Part shown: positions 25,359-33,753 of the stretch, piece by piece | How positions within the stretch are numbered: the stretch's first letter is position 1 | Layout: the number at the start of each line of letters is the position of its first letter | Origin: Hymenobacter monticola | GTDB taxonomy: Bacteria; Bacteroidota; Bacteroidia; Cytophagales; Hymenobacteraceae | Length of the DNA stretch: 64,000 nucleotides | Reading direction: 5' to 3' | Assembly: GCF_022811645.1 (NCBI RefSeq) | Contig: NZ_CP094534.1 | Span: 124,001-188,000, forward strand | The notes under the pieces: model-generated | Seen by the model: only the letters and a program-made list of their open reading frames with translations | Databases searched by the model: none | What the model was told of the DNA's origin: nothing | Program-made: the position numbers and the translations under genes

Positions 25359-25823
25359 CTAGGTGAGCTGCGTGGGTCGGTTCACTACTTCCTCCAGCGA
25401 AATCAGCGTTTCGGTGCGCTCGATACCGTCGATGGGTTGAATCCGGTCGTGGAGCACGTCGCGCAGGTGCTGAGTGTCGCGGCACACAAGGCGGGCAAAC
25501 ACGCCGTAGGCGCCGGTGGTGAAGTGAATGCTTACGACTTCCGGAATCTCCCGCAGCTGCGTCACCACGCTGGTGTACACCGAGCTTTTGAGCAGGTAAA
25601 TGCCCAGGAAGGCGCTCACGCCGTAGCCCAGCTTCTGGTAATCGATGCGCAGGGTAGCGCCCTGCACAATGCCAATTTCTTCGAGCCGGGCCATGCGCAC
25701 GTGCACCGTGCCGCCCGAAACGTTGACTTTGCGGGCGATTTCAGTGTACGGCATTTTAGCATCCTGAATCAGCAGGTTCAGAATGTTGCGGTCGGTGTCA
25801 TCAAGTTCGTAATTTCTAGCCAT
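25359..25823 (-). CDS. Lrp/AsnC-family transcriptional regulator
   Basis: This 154-residue protein has an N-terminal helix-turn-helix (LDDTDRNILNLLIQDAKMPY, EIARKVNVSGGTVHVRMARLEEIGIV) and a C-terminal RAM/AsnC ligand domain (VSAFLGIYLLK, GVFARLVCRDTQHLRDVL, TETLISLEEV). Such proteins form octamers and sense amino acids. An inverted repeat ACAATA-N7-TATTGT and a TAATTTTG -7 element lie in its upstream region, which suggests autoregulation. The target genes cannot be read from the context. Confidence 0.95.
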   Translation of the reverse strand: MARNYELDDTDRNILNLLIQDAKMPYTEIARKVNVSGGTVHVRMARLEEIGIVQGATLRIDYQKLGYGVSAFLGIYLLKSSVYTSVVTQLREIPEVVSIHFTTGAYGVFARLVCRDTQHLRDVLHDRIQPIDGIERTETLISLEEVVNRPTQLT

Positions 25824-25850
25824 TTTTGCAGGAGTGTTTGAAGTGCTTTA

Positions 25851-25882
25851 CAAAATTAAGGCGACAATATTATTTTTATTGT
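25851..25882 (-). promoter_or_regulatory. -7 box and inverted repeat ahead of the Lrp/AsnC gene
   Basis: On the minus strand TAATTTTG (25858-25851) fits TAnnTTTG. Upstream, ACAATA (25864-25869) and TATTGT (25877-25882) form an inverted repeat around T/A-rich sequence where the -33 box should be. No TTG is found at the usual spacing, so a regulator may replace that contact. Confidence 0.35.
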
Positions 25883-25908
25883 AAATTTTTGCGGAAACAA
25901 CAAAAATA

Positions 25909-25940
25909 TTTGCATCACCTTAGTTCGCCTCTTACATTTG
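25909..25940 (+). promoter_or_regulatory. Strong Bacteroidota-type promoter with no protein gene downstream
   Basis: TTTG (25909-25912), 20 bases, TACATTTG (25933-25940): a full match to the consensus. The expected start point is about 25946. Downstream is a structured region without a convincing reading frame. Confidence 0.65.
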
Positions 25941-25945
25941 TCACA

Positions 25946-26168
25946 ATCCAAGGCAGAAGGCCACGGCGCTAACGTTGCAAAAGAAGAGCACGCAAAGAAA
26001 CGGAGGATATCCGGCCTAATTGCAAGCTTCCCCCCTCTTAGAGGGTCGGTTATTTTCGCAACAGCCGTGGTTGGATACGGAGGAGAAGAGGGGAAAACGA
26101 GGCAGCGCATCTGGGTGGGTGCGCGCCTCACACAATAAGAGGCGACCTCTGGGTGGGGGTCGCCTCTT
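25946..26168 (+). ncRNA. Candidate structured small RNA
   Basis: A consensus promoter places the start near 25946. From there the sequence folds on itself: ATCCAA (25946-25951) pairs with TTGGAT (26071-26076), CCACGGC (25961-25967) with GCCGTGG (26064-26070), and GTTGC (25974-25978) with GCAAC (26058-26062), closing one long interrupted hairpin of about 131 bases. Two further hairpins follow, GAGGC-A-GCGCA (26099-26129) and AAGAGGCGACC/GGTCGCCTCTT (26137-26168). Both have the same loop TCTGGGTGGG. The last may be the terminator, although no T run follows. The interrupted long hairpin resembles 6S-type RNA, but I cannot identify the family. No other feature explains this 460-base gap. Confidence 0.5.
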
Positions 26169-26230
26169 CGTGTATTAAAACGATTGCGGAACCGGGGCGA
26201 TGCTTACCAAAGCAGGCATTCCTACCTATA

Positions 26231-26267
26231 CAGGCGTCATGCAGCGCTGCGCGCTGCATGACGCCTG
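26231..26267. terminator. Perfect palindrome past the dsbD-like gene
   Basis: CAGGCGTCATGCAGCGC and GCGCTGCATGACGCCTG pair perfectly around TGC, 20 bases past the stop of the DsbD-like gene. The CGTCATGC/GCATGACG core recalls family A ends, so it may be a repeat used as terminator. Confidence 0.55.
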
Positions 26268-26286
26268 GTTTTCCCATATTCCACGC

Positions 26287-28536
26287 CTAGCGGGCCGCCA
26301 CGGGGCTGCGCTGGCTCTGGTATTGCTTCAGGCCGGCTTCCAAATAGGCGCTGAACTTGGCTACATCGGGCTCGTAGGCGATGGGGGTCAGCAACGGCTT
26401 GTTGGTGGCGTCGTCGGGGTTGAGCAGCACGTAGTAAGGCTGGGCGTTGGCGTTGAACTTGCTGATTTGGAAGTCCAGGTTTTGCTCGCCGATGCTGGTT
26501 TTCTGGCGGTTGTCGCGCGGTGAGGTGTACCATTCGGAAGCCGGCAGCGTGGTTTTGTCGTCGGCGTAGAGGGCCACCACCACGTACTTCTCGCGCAGCT
26601 GGCGCAGCACTTCTTCGTGCGACCACACATCGGCTTCCATGCGGCGGCAGTTGCCGCAGTTGTGGCCCGTGAAATCGACAAAAATGGGCTTGCCCTGCTC
26701 CTTGGCGCATTTAATGGCTTCCTGCAAGGTGAAATAGCCATTCAGGCCCAGGGGCAATTCCAGCACATCGGAGTAACGAGCCGGGGCGCAGTTGCTGCTG
26801 GTGGCCACGGCGGGCGTAGCGGGTGCACCGGCCGTAGCCAGGTTGAAATCGTGGCGCGTGGCCGGTGGCACGATGGCCGAGAGCGTGGGCAGCGGCGCGC
26901 CAAACAGGCCCGGCACCAGGTACACGGCAAACATGAAGGCAATCATCGATAAGACGAGGCGCGGCACACTCACGTGCACCGTTTCGCTGTCGTGCGGCAG
27001 CTTGATTTTGCCCAGCAGGTAAAAGCCCAGCACGGCGGCCAGCACTATCCAGATGGTGAGGAACAGCGGGCGCGGCACCAGGCCCCAGTGGTACGACAAG
27101 TCGGCCGAGCTCAGGAACTTGAACGCCATGCCCAGCTCCACGAAGCCCAGCACTACCTTCAGCACATTCAGCCAGCCGCCCGAGCGGGGCAGGGATTTGA
27201 GCCAGGTGGGAAACAGGGCGAAGACGATGAACGGCAGGGCAAAGGCCAGCGAAAATGCCAGCATGCCCAGCGTGGGCCGCAGCAGCTCGCCCTTGGAAGC
27301 CGCAATGGCCACGGCGCCCACAATGGGCACGGTGCACGAAAACGACACCAGCACCAGGGTAGCCGCCATGAAGAACAGCCCGGTCCAGCCGCCCTTATCG
27401 GCCTGAGCGTCCACTTTATTCACTAAGCTGGTCGGGGCCTGAATCTCAAACAAGCCTAGAAACGACAAGCCGAACAAAATGAAAATCACAAAAGAAAGCA
27501 GGTTGGGCAGCCAATGCGAGCTGATAACATTGGCCGCATCAGCCCCAAAAAGCAGGCTGAGCAGCACTCCTACGGAGGTGTAAATGGCAATAATGGACAG
27601 CCCGTAGACGCAGGCCATCAGGATGCTGCGCCCGCGGGTGCCGCCCATGTTGGTGAAGTACGACACCGTCATGGGCAGCATGGGGTACACGCAAGGCATA
27701 ATCACGGCCAGCAGGCCGGCGCCAAAAGCCAGCAGCAGGTACTGCCACAGCCCCAGACCAGCGCCGCCCGCCTGGTCGGCCGGGCTGGCCGTAGCCGCTA
27801 CGGCTGCGGGCGCGGCAGCATCGGGGGCTACGGTTTCGGCCGGGGCAGCGGTGGCCACGGGCTGCTCAGTCGCGGACGCAGCCGCTGGGGCTTGGGCTAC
27901 GGCCGGGGTATCAATTGATGTCGGAACAGCTGCCGTAGCAGGAGTAGCCGCCGATGCAGGGGCAGTAGTTGGCGCAGCGGCCATGCCCTTGGTCGGGTCG
28001 GTTGCGGGCGGCACGGCACCGGTGCTCTTAACCGGGGCCGCTCCGGCCGCAGCGCCCGTCACGGTGAGGGGGCCGAAGCTGAGGGGGTCGTTGCCGGGCA
28101 CGCAGCGGCCGTCCACGGTGGTGCAGGACTGGTAGTCGGCGGTGCCGGTGATGGTGATGGCGCCGGGCTGCAGCAGCTTGATGCGCTGGCGCAGCTGCCC
28201 GGTTTTTTCCCAGAAGGCCACTTCGCCTTTGAACACCTCATCCTGCTCGTGGTGCGACTTGATGGATTGCAGCTTGCCCACCAGCGCGTAGGCCGGGCTG
28301 GGCTTAAAGGCCATGGTGAACACCACGGGCCCCACTTCGTCGCTGAAGTCGGAGGCGTAGAGGTGCCACTTGTCGTCGATGCGGGCGTTGATGATGAGCT
28401 CCACCTCGTCGCCCACTTTGGCGGTGGGCTGGCTCAGGGCCGTGCTTAGGTGGGTGGGCGTGAGAATCTGGGCAGCGGCCGACGTGGCCAGCCCCACCCA
28501 GAGCAATAAGAATTTTAGTATCCCGGAGGTATTCAT
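26287..28536 (-). CDS. DsbD-like thiol:disulfide interchange protein
   Basis: This 749-residue protein has three parts. The N-terminal periplasmic DsbD-alpha-like domain follows the signal peptide and includes SCTTVDGRC. A Pro/Ala/Thr linker spans roughly residues 180-270. The membrane domain has eight or so helices (PCVYPMLPMTVSYF with a conserved Cys, and LVLVSFSCTVPIVGAVA with the second). A C-terminal thioredoxin domain has the active site GHNCGNCRRMEADVW. It passes electrons from cytoplasmic thioredoxin to periplasmic proteins. The ATG at 28536 begins the signal peptide MNTSGILKFLLLWVGL; the longer frame lacks one. Confidence 0.93.
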   Translation of the reverse strand: MNTSGILKFLLLWVGLATSAAAQILTPTHLSTALSQPTAKVGDEVELIINARIDDKWHLYASDFSDEVGPVVFTMAFKPSPAYALVGKLQSIKSHHEQDEVFKGEVAFWEKTGQLRQRIKLLQPGAITITGTADYQSCTTVDGRCVPGNDPLSFGPLTVTGAAAGAAPVKSTGAVPPATDPTKGMAAAPTTAPASAATPATAAVPTSIDTPAVAQAPAAASATEQPVATAAPAETVAPDAAAPAAVAATASPADQAGGAGLGLWQYLLLAFGAGLLAVIMPCVYPMLPMTVSYFTNMGGTRGRSILMACVYGLSIIAIYTSVGVLLSLLFGADAANVISSHWLPNLLSFVIFILFGLSFLGLFEIQAPTSLVNKVDAQADKGGWTGLFFMAATLVLVSFSCTVPIVGAVAIAASKGELLRPTLGMLAFSLAFALPFIVFALFPTWLKSLPRSGGWLNVLKVVLGFVELGMAFKFLSSADLSYHWGLVPRPLFLTIWIVLAAVLGFYLLGKIKLPHDSETVHVSVPRLVLSMIAFMFAVYLVPGLFGAPLPTLSAIVPPATRHDFNLATAGAPATPAVATSSNCAPARYSDVLELPLGLNGYFTLQEAIKCAKEQGKPIFVDFTGHNCGNCRRMEADVWSHEEVLRQLREKYVVVALYADDKTTLPASEWYTSPRDNRQKTSIGEQNLDFQISKFNANAQPYYVLLNPDDATNKPLLTPIAYEPDVAKFSAYLEAGLKQYQSQRSPVAAR

Positions 28537-28745
28537 TCGCTGGCATAGCCCCCGGAAGGCGGGGGCAAATTGGGGTAATAACCAAGAAAGGCCGGCTGTC
28601 GTTGCAGCAGAAGCCTGTGAAGGAGACAGCGGGTAGCGAAAAAGCACAACCGCTAGCTTGTCTCCGGCCTCACAAAATAAGGTTGGGCAGATGACAAATG
28701 GACGGCTTAAAAGTTCATCGGGCCAACTACCTGCGCCAAACTCCG

Positions 28746-28753
28746 TACTTTTG
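28746..28753 (+). promoter_or_regulatory. -7 element TACTTTTG
   Basis: A perfect TAnnTTTG, 46 bases ahead of the ATG at 28799. A -33 TTG at the right spacing is not evident. Confidence 0.35.
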
Positions 28754-28798
28754 AGGGATAAAGGCCCTCAGACCGACCGCGTCGCGGGGGCCGCCAAC

Positions 28799-30133
28799 AT
28801 GGGTTTAAAAATACTTTTCACCGCGTTACTGGTTCTGGTAAACGGTTTTTTTGTGGCCGCCGAATTCGCGCTGGTCAAGGTTCGGATGTCGCAGATTGAG
28901 CTGCGGGCCCAGGAGGGCAACCGCTTGGCGCGGCTTACCCAAACCATGCTGCACAACCTGGAGGCCTACCTCTCGGCCACCCAACTCGGCATCACGCTGG
29001 CCTCACTGGGCCTGGGCTGGATTGGCGAAAGCGTGGTGGCCGAGGTCATCTTGGCCGTCATCCACAAGTTTGGGCTGGTGATTTCGCCCGAGAGCGTACA
29101 CAGCATCGCCTTGGTGGTGTCGTTTGCCACCATCACGGTGCTGCACATCGTTATTGGCGAGCAGGCGCCCAAGGTGCTGGCCATTCAGAAACCCGAGGCC
29201 GTAACGCTGGCCATCGCGGCACCGCTGCGCATTTTCTACGTCGTCACCTTCCCCGCCATCTGGCTGCTGAATGTGTTGTCCAACGGCTTACTTGGCATGT
29301 TTGGGGTGAAAGCCACGCACGGCGGCGAAGTGCACACGGCCGAGGAGTTGCGCATGCTCATTGACCAAGGCAAGGAGAGCGGCGAGATTCAGGATTCGGA
29401 GCACGAGCTGATTGAGAATGTGTTCGAGTTCAACGACCGCATGGTGAAGCAGATTATGGTGCCCCGCACCAAGCTCTCGGCCCTCGACGTGAACGCGCCC
29501 GCCGAAACCATCCTCGACACGGTGTTCAGCGAAGGCTTTTCGCGCATGCCGGTGTACGAGGGCAACATCGACAACATCGTGGGCGTGCTCAACGTGAAGG
29601 ACCTGCTGCCCATCATCCGCCGCGGCGAGCCCGTGGAGCTGGCCCGCATCATGCGCCCGCCCTACTTCGTGCCCGAAACCAAGAAAATCAACCGCCTGCT
29701 GCGCCAGTTCCAGCGCAAGCACATAGTGATGGCCATTGTGAGCGACGAATTCGGCGGCGTGTCGGGCATCGTCACCATCGAGGACATCATGGAAGAGCTG
29801 GTGGGCGAAATCCAGGACGAGTACGACAACGAGGTGCCCGTGGTGGAGAAAGTGGCCGAGGACGAGTACCGCGTGAACCCCGCCACGCCCATTTCCGACG
29901 CCAACGAGTACCTACCCTTCCCCCTGCCCGAAGGTGAAGACTACGAAACCGTGGGCGGCCTGCTCAACGTCATCTACGGCAGCATCCCCGAGGTGGGCGA
30001 TGTGGCCGTGCTCGACCCCTACGAATTCCGGGTGCTCCAACGCTCGCGCCGCGCTGTGGAGCTGGTGCAGCTGCGCGTGACCACCCCCGCCGAGCGCGAA
30101 GCCCCGCGCGGCGAGCTCAACGACGAGCTGTAA
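28799..30133 (+). CDS. CNNM/CorC-family transporter-like protein (hemolysin family)
   Basis: This 444-residue protein has an N-terminal DUF21/CNNM membrane domain (LLVLVNGFFVAAEFALVKVR, AYLSATQLGITLASLGLGW, HIVIGEQAPKVLAIQ), a pair of CBS domains (IMVPRTKLSALDV, RMPVYEGNIDNIVGVLNVKD, FGGVSGIVTIEDIMEELVGE), and a C-terminal CorC_HlyC domain (ETVGGLLNVIYGSIPEVGDV). The family is linked to Mg or Co export and membrane homeostasis; the older hemolysin name is not functional evidence. The ATG at 28799 gives the usual N-terminus. Confidence 0.94.
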   Translation: MGLKILFTALLVLVNGFFVAAEFALVKVRMSQIELRAQEGNRLARLTQTMLHNLEAYLSATQLGITLASLGLGWIGESVVAEVILAVIHKFGLVISPESVHSIALVVSFATITVLHIVIGEQAPKVLAIQKPEAVTLAIAAPLRIFYVVTFPAIWLLNVLSNGLLGMFGVKATHGGEVHTAEELRMLIDQGKESGEIQDSEHELIENVFEFNDRMVKQIMVPRTKLSALDVNAPAETILDTVFSEGFSRMPVYEGNIDNIVGVLNVKDLLPIIRRGEPVELARIMRPPYFVPETKKINRLLRQFQRKHIVMAIVSDEFGGVSGIVTIEDIMEELVGEIQDEYDNEVPVVEKVAEDEYRVNPATPISDANEYLPFPLPEGEDYETVGGLLNVIYGSIPEVGDVAVLDPYEFRVLQRSRRAVELVQLRVTTPAEREAPRGELNDEL

Positions 30134-30141
30134 GGCATCGG

Positions 30142-30813
30142 TCAGGGCGCGAGGGAACCGGTCAGAATTCGGATGGCATCGAGCAGCGCTTGCGCGTAGA
30201 TGGCGGCGATAACTCCGAGCCCGCCTGCCAAGAGAAACAGGGCGACCACCACGCCGCCAAACCCTGAGCTGAAGGCGCTGGATTTCGCTATGGGCACGGC
30301 AACTGCCATCAAGAGCAGGCCAGCCAGGGTGTACAGCAGGTATCGAAATCCATCGCGGTTATGCCCCAGGTAGAAATGGTGCGCGCCAAAGAAGCCCAAT
30401 ACCACTGCCAAGGCAAACGCTATTCCTTTGTGGTAAGGCCGTTGGCCGGCCGGCAACGGCTGCCGGCTGGGCCGTTCCGCTCCTGGCAACAACCTGGCCG
30501 AGTGCGACTGATTGGCCCGTAACGGTGTAGCTGCTGCCGCGGGCAATGCTGCCGGGCGCACCCAACGATGTCGCCCAATACGATGCCGCAAACGCGTGAC
30601 GGGCCTGCTGTCCGGCAAAACGGCAGTTGCCTCCGCTTCGGGCGCCTCCGCTAGGGGCTTTGCGGGTCCAACAGAATCGGCAACGCCTGCGATAAGCTCT
30701 GAACGTGTGGAGGAAGGCCGAAAAGAATACGCAGTCCGTTGGCATCCCGGGAGCAGCACAGCGACCAGCGCGACCAGCCCGGCTAGGCATGAAATACGAG
30801 GGCGTTGACGCAT
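30142..30813 (-). CDS. TM2-domain lipoprotein
   Basis: This 223-residue protein starts with a lipoprotein-like signal (VLLPGC, Cys24), has a disordered Ala/Pro/Arg region to about residue 125, and then a TM2 domain: HKGIAFALAVVLGFFGAHHFYLGHNRDGF, a second hydrophobic helix and a third (VVVALFLLAGGLGVIAAIYA). TM2 proteins are small membrane proteins of uncertain role in Bacteroidota. The gene converges with the CNNM gene, 8 bases apart between stop codons. The lipobox plus membrane helices is unusual, and an alternative is an ordinary signal anchor. Confidence 0.8.
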   Translation of the reverse strand: MRQRPRISCLAGLVALVAVLLPGCQRTAYSFRPSSTRSELIAGVADSVGPAKPLAEAPEAEATAVLPDSRPVTRLRHRIGRHRWVRPAALPAAAATPLRANQSHSARLLPGAERPSRQPLPAGQRPYHKGIAFALAVVLGFFGAHHFYLGHNRDGFRYLLYTLAGLLLMAVAVPIAKSSAFSSGFGGVVVALFLLAGGLGVIAAIYAQALLDAIRILTGSLAP

Positions 30814-30986
30814 GCGAAAGATGTGTAGCGGTGAGGGAAAGCGAATGACTTCACGTTCCGCTACTCGTCCAAATCAATATTTCATTTTAAAGGACTTTTG
30901 TTTCGATGAGCTATCAGTAGCGCACCGACCGCAAATACTTATTGAGCAAAGACAACTACCAGAAATCCACTTATAATTCAAGGACT

Positions 30987-31517
30987 TTACATGGCTTTAT
31001 CGGCGGTCCCAAACCAACTGGCATAAGTCTGGTAATTAGCGGCCGTGCGCTTCAACCCCTCGCGCTGAGCTTCCGTCACAGGCTTGATTTTGCGGGCCGG
31101 CACGCCAGCGTAGAGGAATCCGGGCTCGCACACGAAATTTTCCAGCACCACGGCGCCGGCCGCGATGATGCAGCCCGTGCCCACCACGGCGTGGTCCATC
31201 ACGATGGCGCCCATGCCGATGAGCACATCGTCCTCGACGGTGCAGCCGTGCACCAGCGCCCGGTGCCCGATGCTGACGCGGCTGCCGATGCTGAGCGGCG
31301 CTTTTTGGTAGGTGCAGTGCAGCACGGCGCCGTCCTGAATGTTGGTTTCGTCGCCAATGCGGATGCTGTGCACGTCGCCACGAACAACGGCCGTGAACCA
31401 GACGGTGCATTTCGAGCCCAGCACCACGTCGCCCACAATGGTGGCGTTGTCGGCCACGAAGCAGTCGGCAGGAATTTGCGGAAAAATGCCGTGAACAGGT
31501 AATATGAGAGCGGGCAT
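30987..31517 (-). CDS. Gamma-class carbonic anhydrase-family protein
   Basis: This 176-residue protein is a left-handed beta-helix with hexapeptide repeats. The gamma-CA signature is present: ADNATIVGDVVLGSKCTVWFTAVVRGD, TNIQDGAVLHC, SIGHRALVHGC (His ligands in VLHC, IGHR and VHGC) and LIGMGAIVMDHAVVG. It trimerizes and may hydrate CO2 or bind other substrates; many YrdA/CaiE-like members lack proven activity. The ATG at 31517 is used; the frame continues upstream to 31589 without family sequence. There is a 173-base gap to the TM2 gene. Confidence 0.94.
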   Translation of the reverse strand: MPALILPVHGIFPQIPADCFVADNATIVGDVVLGSKCTVWFTAVVRGDVHSIRIGDETNIQDGAVLHCTYQKAPLSIGSRVSIGHRALVHGCTVEDDVLIGMGAIVMDHAVVGTGCIIAAGAVVLENFVCEPGFLYAGVPARKIKPVTEAQREGLKRTAANYQTYASWFGTADKAM

Positions 31518-31587
31518 GGCGATATAGGAGTTGGTTTGGTCGTAAATATGCGGCCGTTTGTGGTTCAACCTCCTTTTTTCCTGCCCC

Positions 31588-32079
31588 ATGCTTTTTCTTG
31601 AACGTCAGGTATTCATCCGCCGGTGGTGGCCGCTGCTGCTGGCGCCGGCCATTGTGGTAGCAACGCTGTGGTGGCTGGTACCGGCCAAGCCAAACCAGGC
31701 CGAGTGGTCGGCGGCGGTTGCGAGCGTGGTAGTAGTGCTTAGCATCGGCCTGCTGCTCACGCTACGCCTCGAAACGCGGCTGGATGCCGCCGGGGTGCAC
31801 TACCGCTTGTTTCCGCTGCAATGGGCCTGGCGCTCCCGGCCCTGGACTGAAATTGCGCAAGCTTACGTGCGCAGCTACGACCCGCTGGGCGAATACGGCG
31901 GCTGGGGCCTGAAAGGCACTTCCACCAACCGCGCCCTGAACATCTCGGGCGACCAGGGCCTGCAGCTGGAGCTACGCGACGGCAGCCGCTTGCTGTTGGG
32001 CACCCAGCGCCCCGCCGAAATCACCCAGGCACTAAACCGGTTAAACGTATCAGGCCCGAGCACCGTCGGCACAGTGTAG
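31588..32079 (+). CDS. Hypothetical small membrane protein
   Basis: This 163-residue protein has two hydrophobic helices (WPLLLAPAIVVATLWWLV and ASVVVVLSIGLLLTL) followed by a PH-like C-terminal region: DAAGVHYRLFPLQWAWRSRPWTEI, GGWGLKGTSTNRALNISGDQGLQLEL, GSRLLLGTQRPAEITQALN. That layout is like bacterial PH-domain (DUF) membrane proteins. No catalytic motif is seen. Its stop codon lies within the inverted repeat at 32074-32159. Confidence 0.8.
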   Translation: MLFLERQVFIRRWWPLLLAPAIVVATLWWLVPAKPNQAEWSAAVASVVVVLSIGLLLTLRLETRLDAAGVHYRLFPLQWAWRSRPWTEIAQAYVRSYDPLGEYGGWGLKGTSTNRALNISGDQGLQLELRDGSRLLLGTQRPAEITQALNRLNVSGPSTVGTV

Positions 32080-32159
32080 GGGGGTGCCCCTGCCCGGACG
32101 CCTGCACCACAGCAATGGATTCGTTCAACGGCAGGCGGGGGCAGGCCCCAACCCTACAC
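32074..32159. repeat. Inverted repeat joining two convergent stop codons
   Basis: GTGTAGGGGGGTGCCCCTGC at the left mirrors GGGGGCAGGCCCCAACCCTACAC at the right imperfectly. The TAG stops of the two convergent genes lie inside the two outer ends. It probably works as a bidirectional terminator. Confidence 0.6.
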
Positions 32160-33137
32160 GCCAATGAGCCGCTTCCAGGTGCCTTTTTCCCAGTTATACT
32201 TCAACGTGCTGGGCAGCGCCTGCCAGAAGTACTTACTGGTTTCAACCGCGAAGCTCGGCTGCATGTAGCAGTTGATGGTACAGCCCTCACAGGCGGGCAG
32301 GCGGCCCTCCAGCGCGGCCAGGCGCTGGGTTTCGGGGGCATTGTAGAGGTCGAACAGCTGGCCGTTGATGGGAAATTTCTGCTCGCCCAGGTGGTAGCAG
32401 GGCAGCACCAGCTCGTTGCTGGGCGAGATGACCAGCGTGGTGCTGGCGGCCCGGCACACCGGCGCGGCCACGTGGTTGCCCCCGTCGCGCCGCAGCTGGA
32501 TGAAGGCCTCGTTCAGGTACACGCCCTTGCGTTTGCCAAAGGCCGAGAGGTAGTCCAGCTCCTCGGGGGTGAGCTGCTCGCCGGTTTCCACGTCGCCGTA
32601 CTCAAAGGCGGGGTTAAGGATGAGCACGAGGCCGTTGGGCTGAGTGATTTCCCGGTAAACGGCTTCCAAATCCTTCAGATTTTTGCGAAAGACAGTGAAG
32701 AGAATATCTGGCCGCTCGCCCAGCTCTTTGGCCACGCGAATGCTTTCGAGCACGAAATCGTAGCACGCCACGCCCCGGCCACGGTCGTGCGTCTCCCGGT
32801 CAATGCTGTCGAGCGAGAAGTGCAGCATGTCGACCTTGCCGCGCAGCTTTTCTGCGTTTTTGGGGTAGAGCAGGCCGTTGGTCGTCACGGTGGTGATGAA
32901 GCCCATCTCCCGCGCCAGCCCCAGAAACTCGGGTAGCTGCCGGTGCAGCAGCGGCTCGCCGCCCGTGAAGTCAATCACCGACACGCCCAGCCGCTTGAGG
33001 TCGCGCAGGTTCTGCGTCACGTCTTCGAGCGTGATGTAGGGCGAGGGCTTCTCCCAGATGTCGCAAAACGCGCACTTCGCATTGCAGCGGTACGTGACGT
33101 AGTAATTGCAGAGGACGGGGTGCTTGACAAGGCGCAT
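32154..33137 (-). CDS. Radical SAM protein with SPASM-like C-terminus
   Basis: This 327-residue protein has the radical SAM cluster motif RCNAKCAFC (Cys18, Cys22, Cys25), then IDFTGGEPLLHRQLPEFLGL for SAM binding and TTVTTNGLL. The C-terminal region has further Cys: APVCRAASTT, VLPCYHLGE and ACEGCTINCYMQ, which could ligate auxiliary clusters. The enzyme uses reductive SAM cleavage; the substrate is unknown. No small precursor-peptide gene lies beside it, so a peptide-maturase role is not supported here. A hopanoid- or cofactor-type enzyme (HpnH-like) is another option. Confidence 0.9.
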   Translation of the reverse strand: MRLVKHPVLCNYYVTYRCNAKCAFCDIWEKPSPYITLEDVTQNLRDLKRLGVSVIDFTGGEPLLHRQLPEFLGLAREMGFITTVTTNGLLYPKNAEKLRGKVDMLHFSLDSIDRETHDRGRGVACYDFVLESIRVAKELGERPDILFTVFRKNLKDLEAVYREITQPNGLVLILNPAFEYGDVETGEQLTPEELDYLSAFGKRKGVYLNEAFIQLRRDGGNHVAAPVCRAASTTLVISPSNELVLPCYHLGEQKFPINGQLFDLYNAPETQRLAALEGRLPACEGCTINCYMQPSFAVETSKYFWQALPSTLKYNWEKGTWKRLIGV

Positions 33138-33255
33138 AAGGGGGCTAAAGGTACGGCGCGCCGGGCCGCGCTGGCTCGTTTGGCGGAGCCGTGCAACTTT
33201 GTGCGGGGTCGGCCGGTCAGGGTCGTATCGCTACATAATTCACACCCCCACGCGT

Positions 33256-33744
33256 ATGTTCAGATATCTTACTCCCCTGGCCACGGCCCTGCTCAGCCTA
33301 TCTGCGCTCACGGCCTGCCACAAGGAAAACACCGCGCCTGAAGACGGTAATGTGCTGATTTTTGGCAGCTTTTACGGAGAATGCCGCGGCTCAAACTGCA
33401 TCCAGATTTTCCGCCTCAACCCAACGCGCCAAACCCTGGAAGAAGATGTCGCGGACCAATACCCCTCCTCCTCTGCCCCTTACCAAGGCCAATACGTGCC
33501 CCGGAGTGCAGCCAGTTTCCAGCGGGTTCAGGGCTTACTGCAGCAGGTACCGGCGCAGCTGTTGAACGAGCCCGCCCACGTCATCGGGCAGCCCGATGCG
33601 GGTGATTGGGGCGGCTACTATGTGGAAGTACAGCACGCCGGAACGAGCCGCTTCTGGCTGATTGACACCCAAAAAAGACACATTCCCACCTACCTCCACG
33701 CACTCACCGACAGCCTGCAGGCAAATATTCGGGCGCTGCGTTAG
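33256..33744 (+). CDS. Hypothetical lipoprotein
   Basis: This 162-residue protein has a lipoprotein signal (SALTAC, Cys21). The mature part begins HKENTAPEDGNVLIFGSFYGEC and has a Cys pair (YGECRGSNCIQIFRL), then a mixed region with SSAPYQGQYVPRS and WGGYYVEVQHAGTSRFWLID. No family is recognised. The ATG at 33256 starts the signal; the longer frame from 33106 overlaps the radical SAM promoter zone. Confidence 0.75.
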   Translation: MFRYLTPLATALLSLSALTACHKENTAPEDGNVLIFGSFYGECRGSNCIQIFRLNPTRQTLEEDVADQYPSSSAPYQGQYVPRSAASFQRVQGLLQQVPAQLLNEPAHVIGQPDAGDWGGYYVEVQHAGTSRFWLIDTQKRHIPTYLHALTDSLQANIRALR

Positions 33745-33753
33745 CACTGGCCC

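Noticed and set aside
25938..26138. 66-codon frame with a TTG start
   Set aside because: Its start lies within the -7 box of the candidate promoter, its composition is not protein-like, and the region pairs as RNA instead.
28658..28798. Longer N-terminus for the CNNM protein
   Set aside because: The upstream part is polar and unrelated to the family. A -7 box lies within it, so the ATG at 28799 is preferred.
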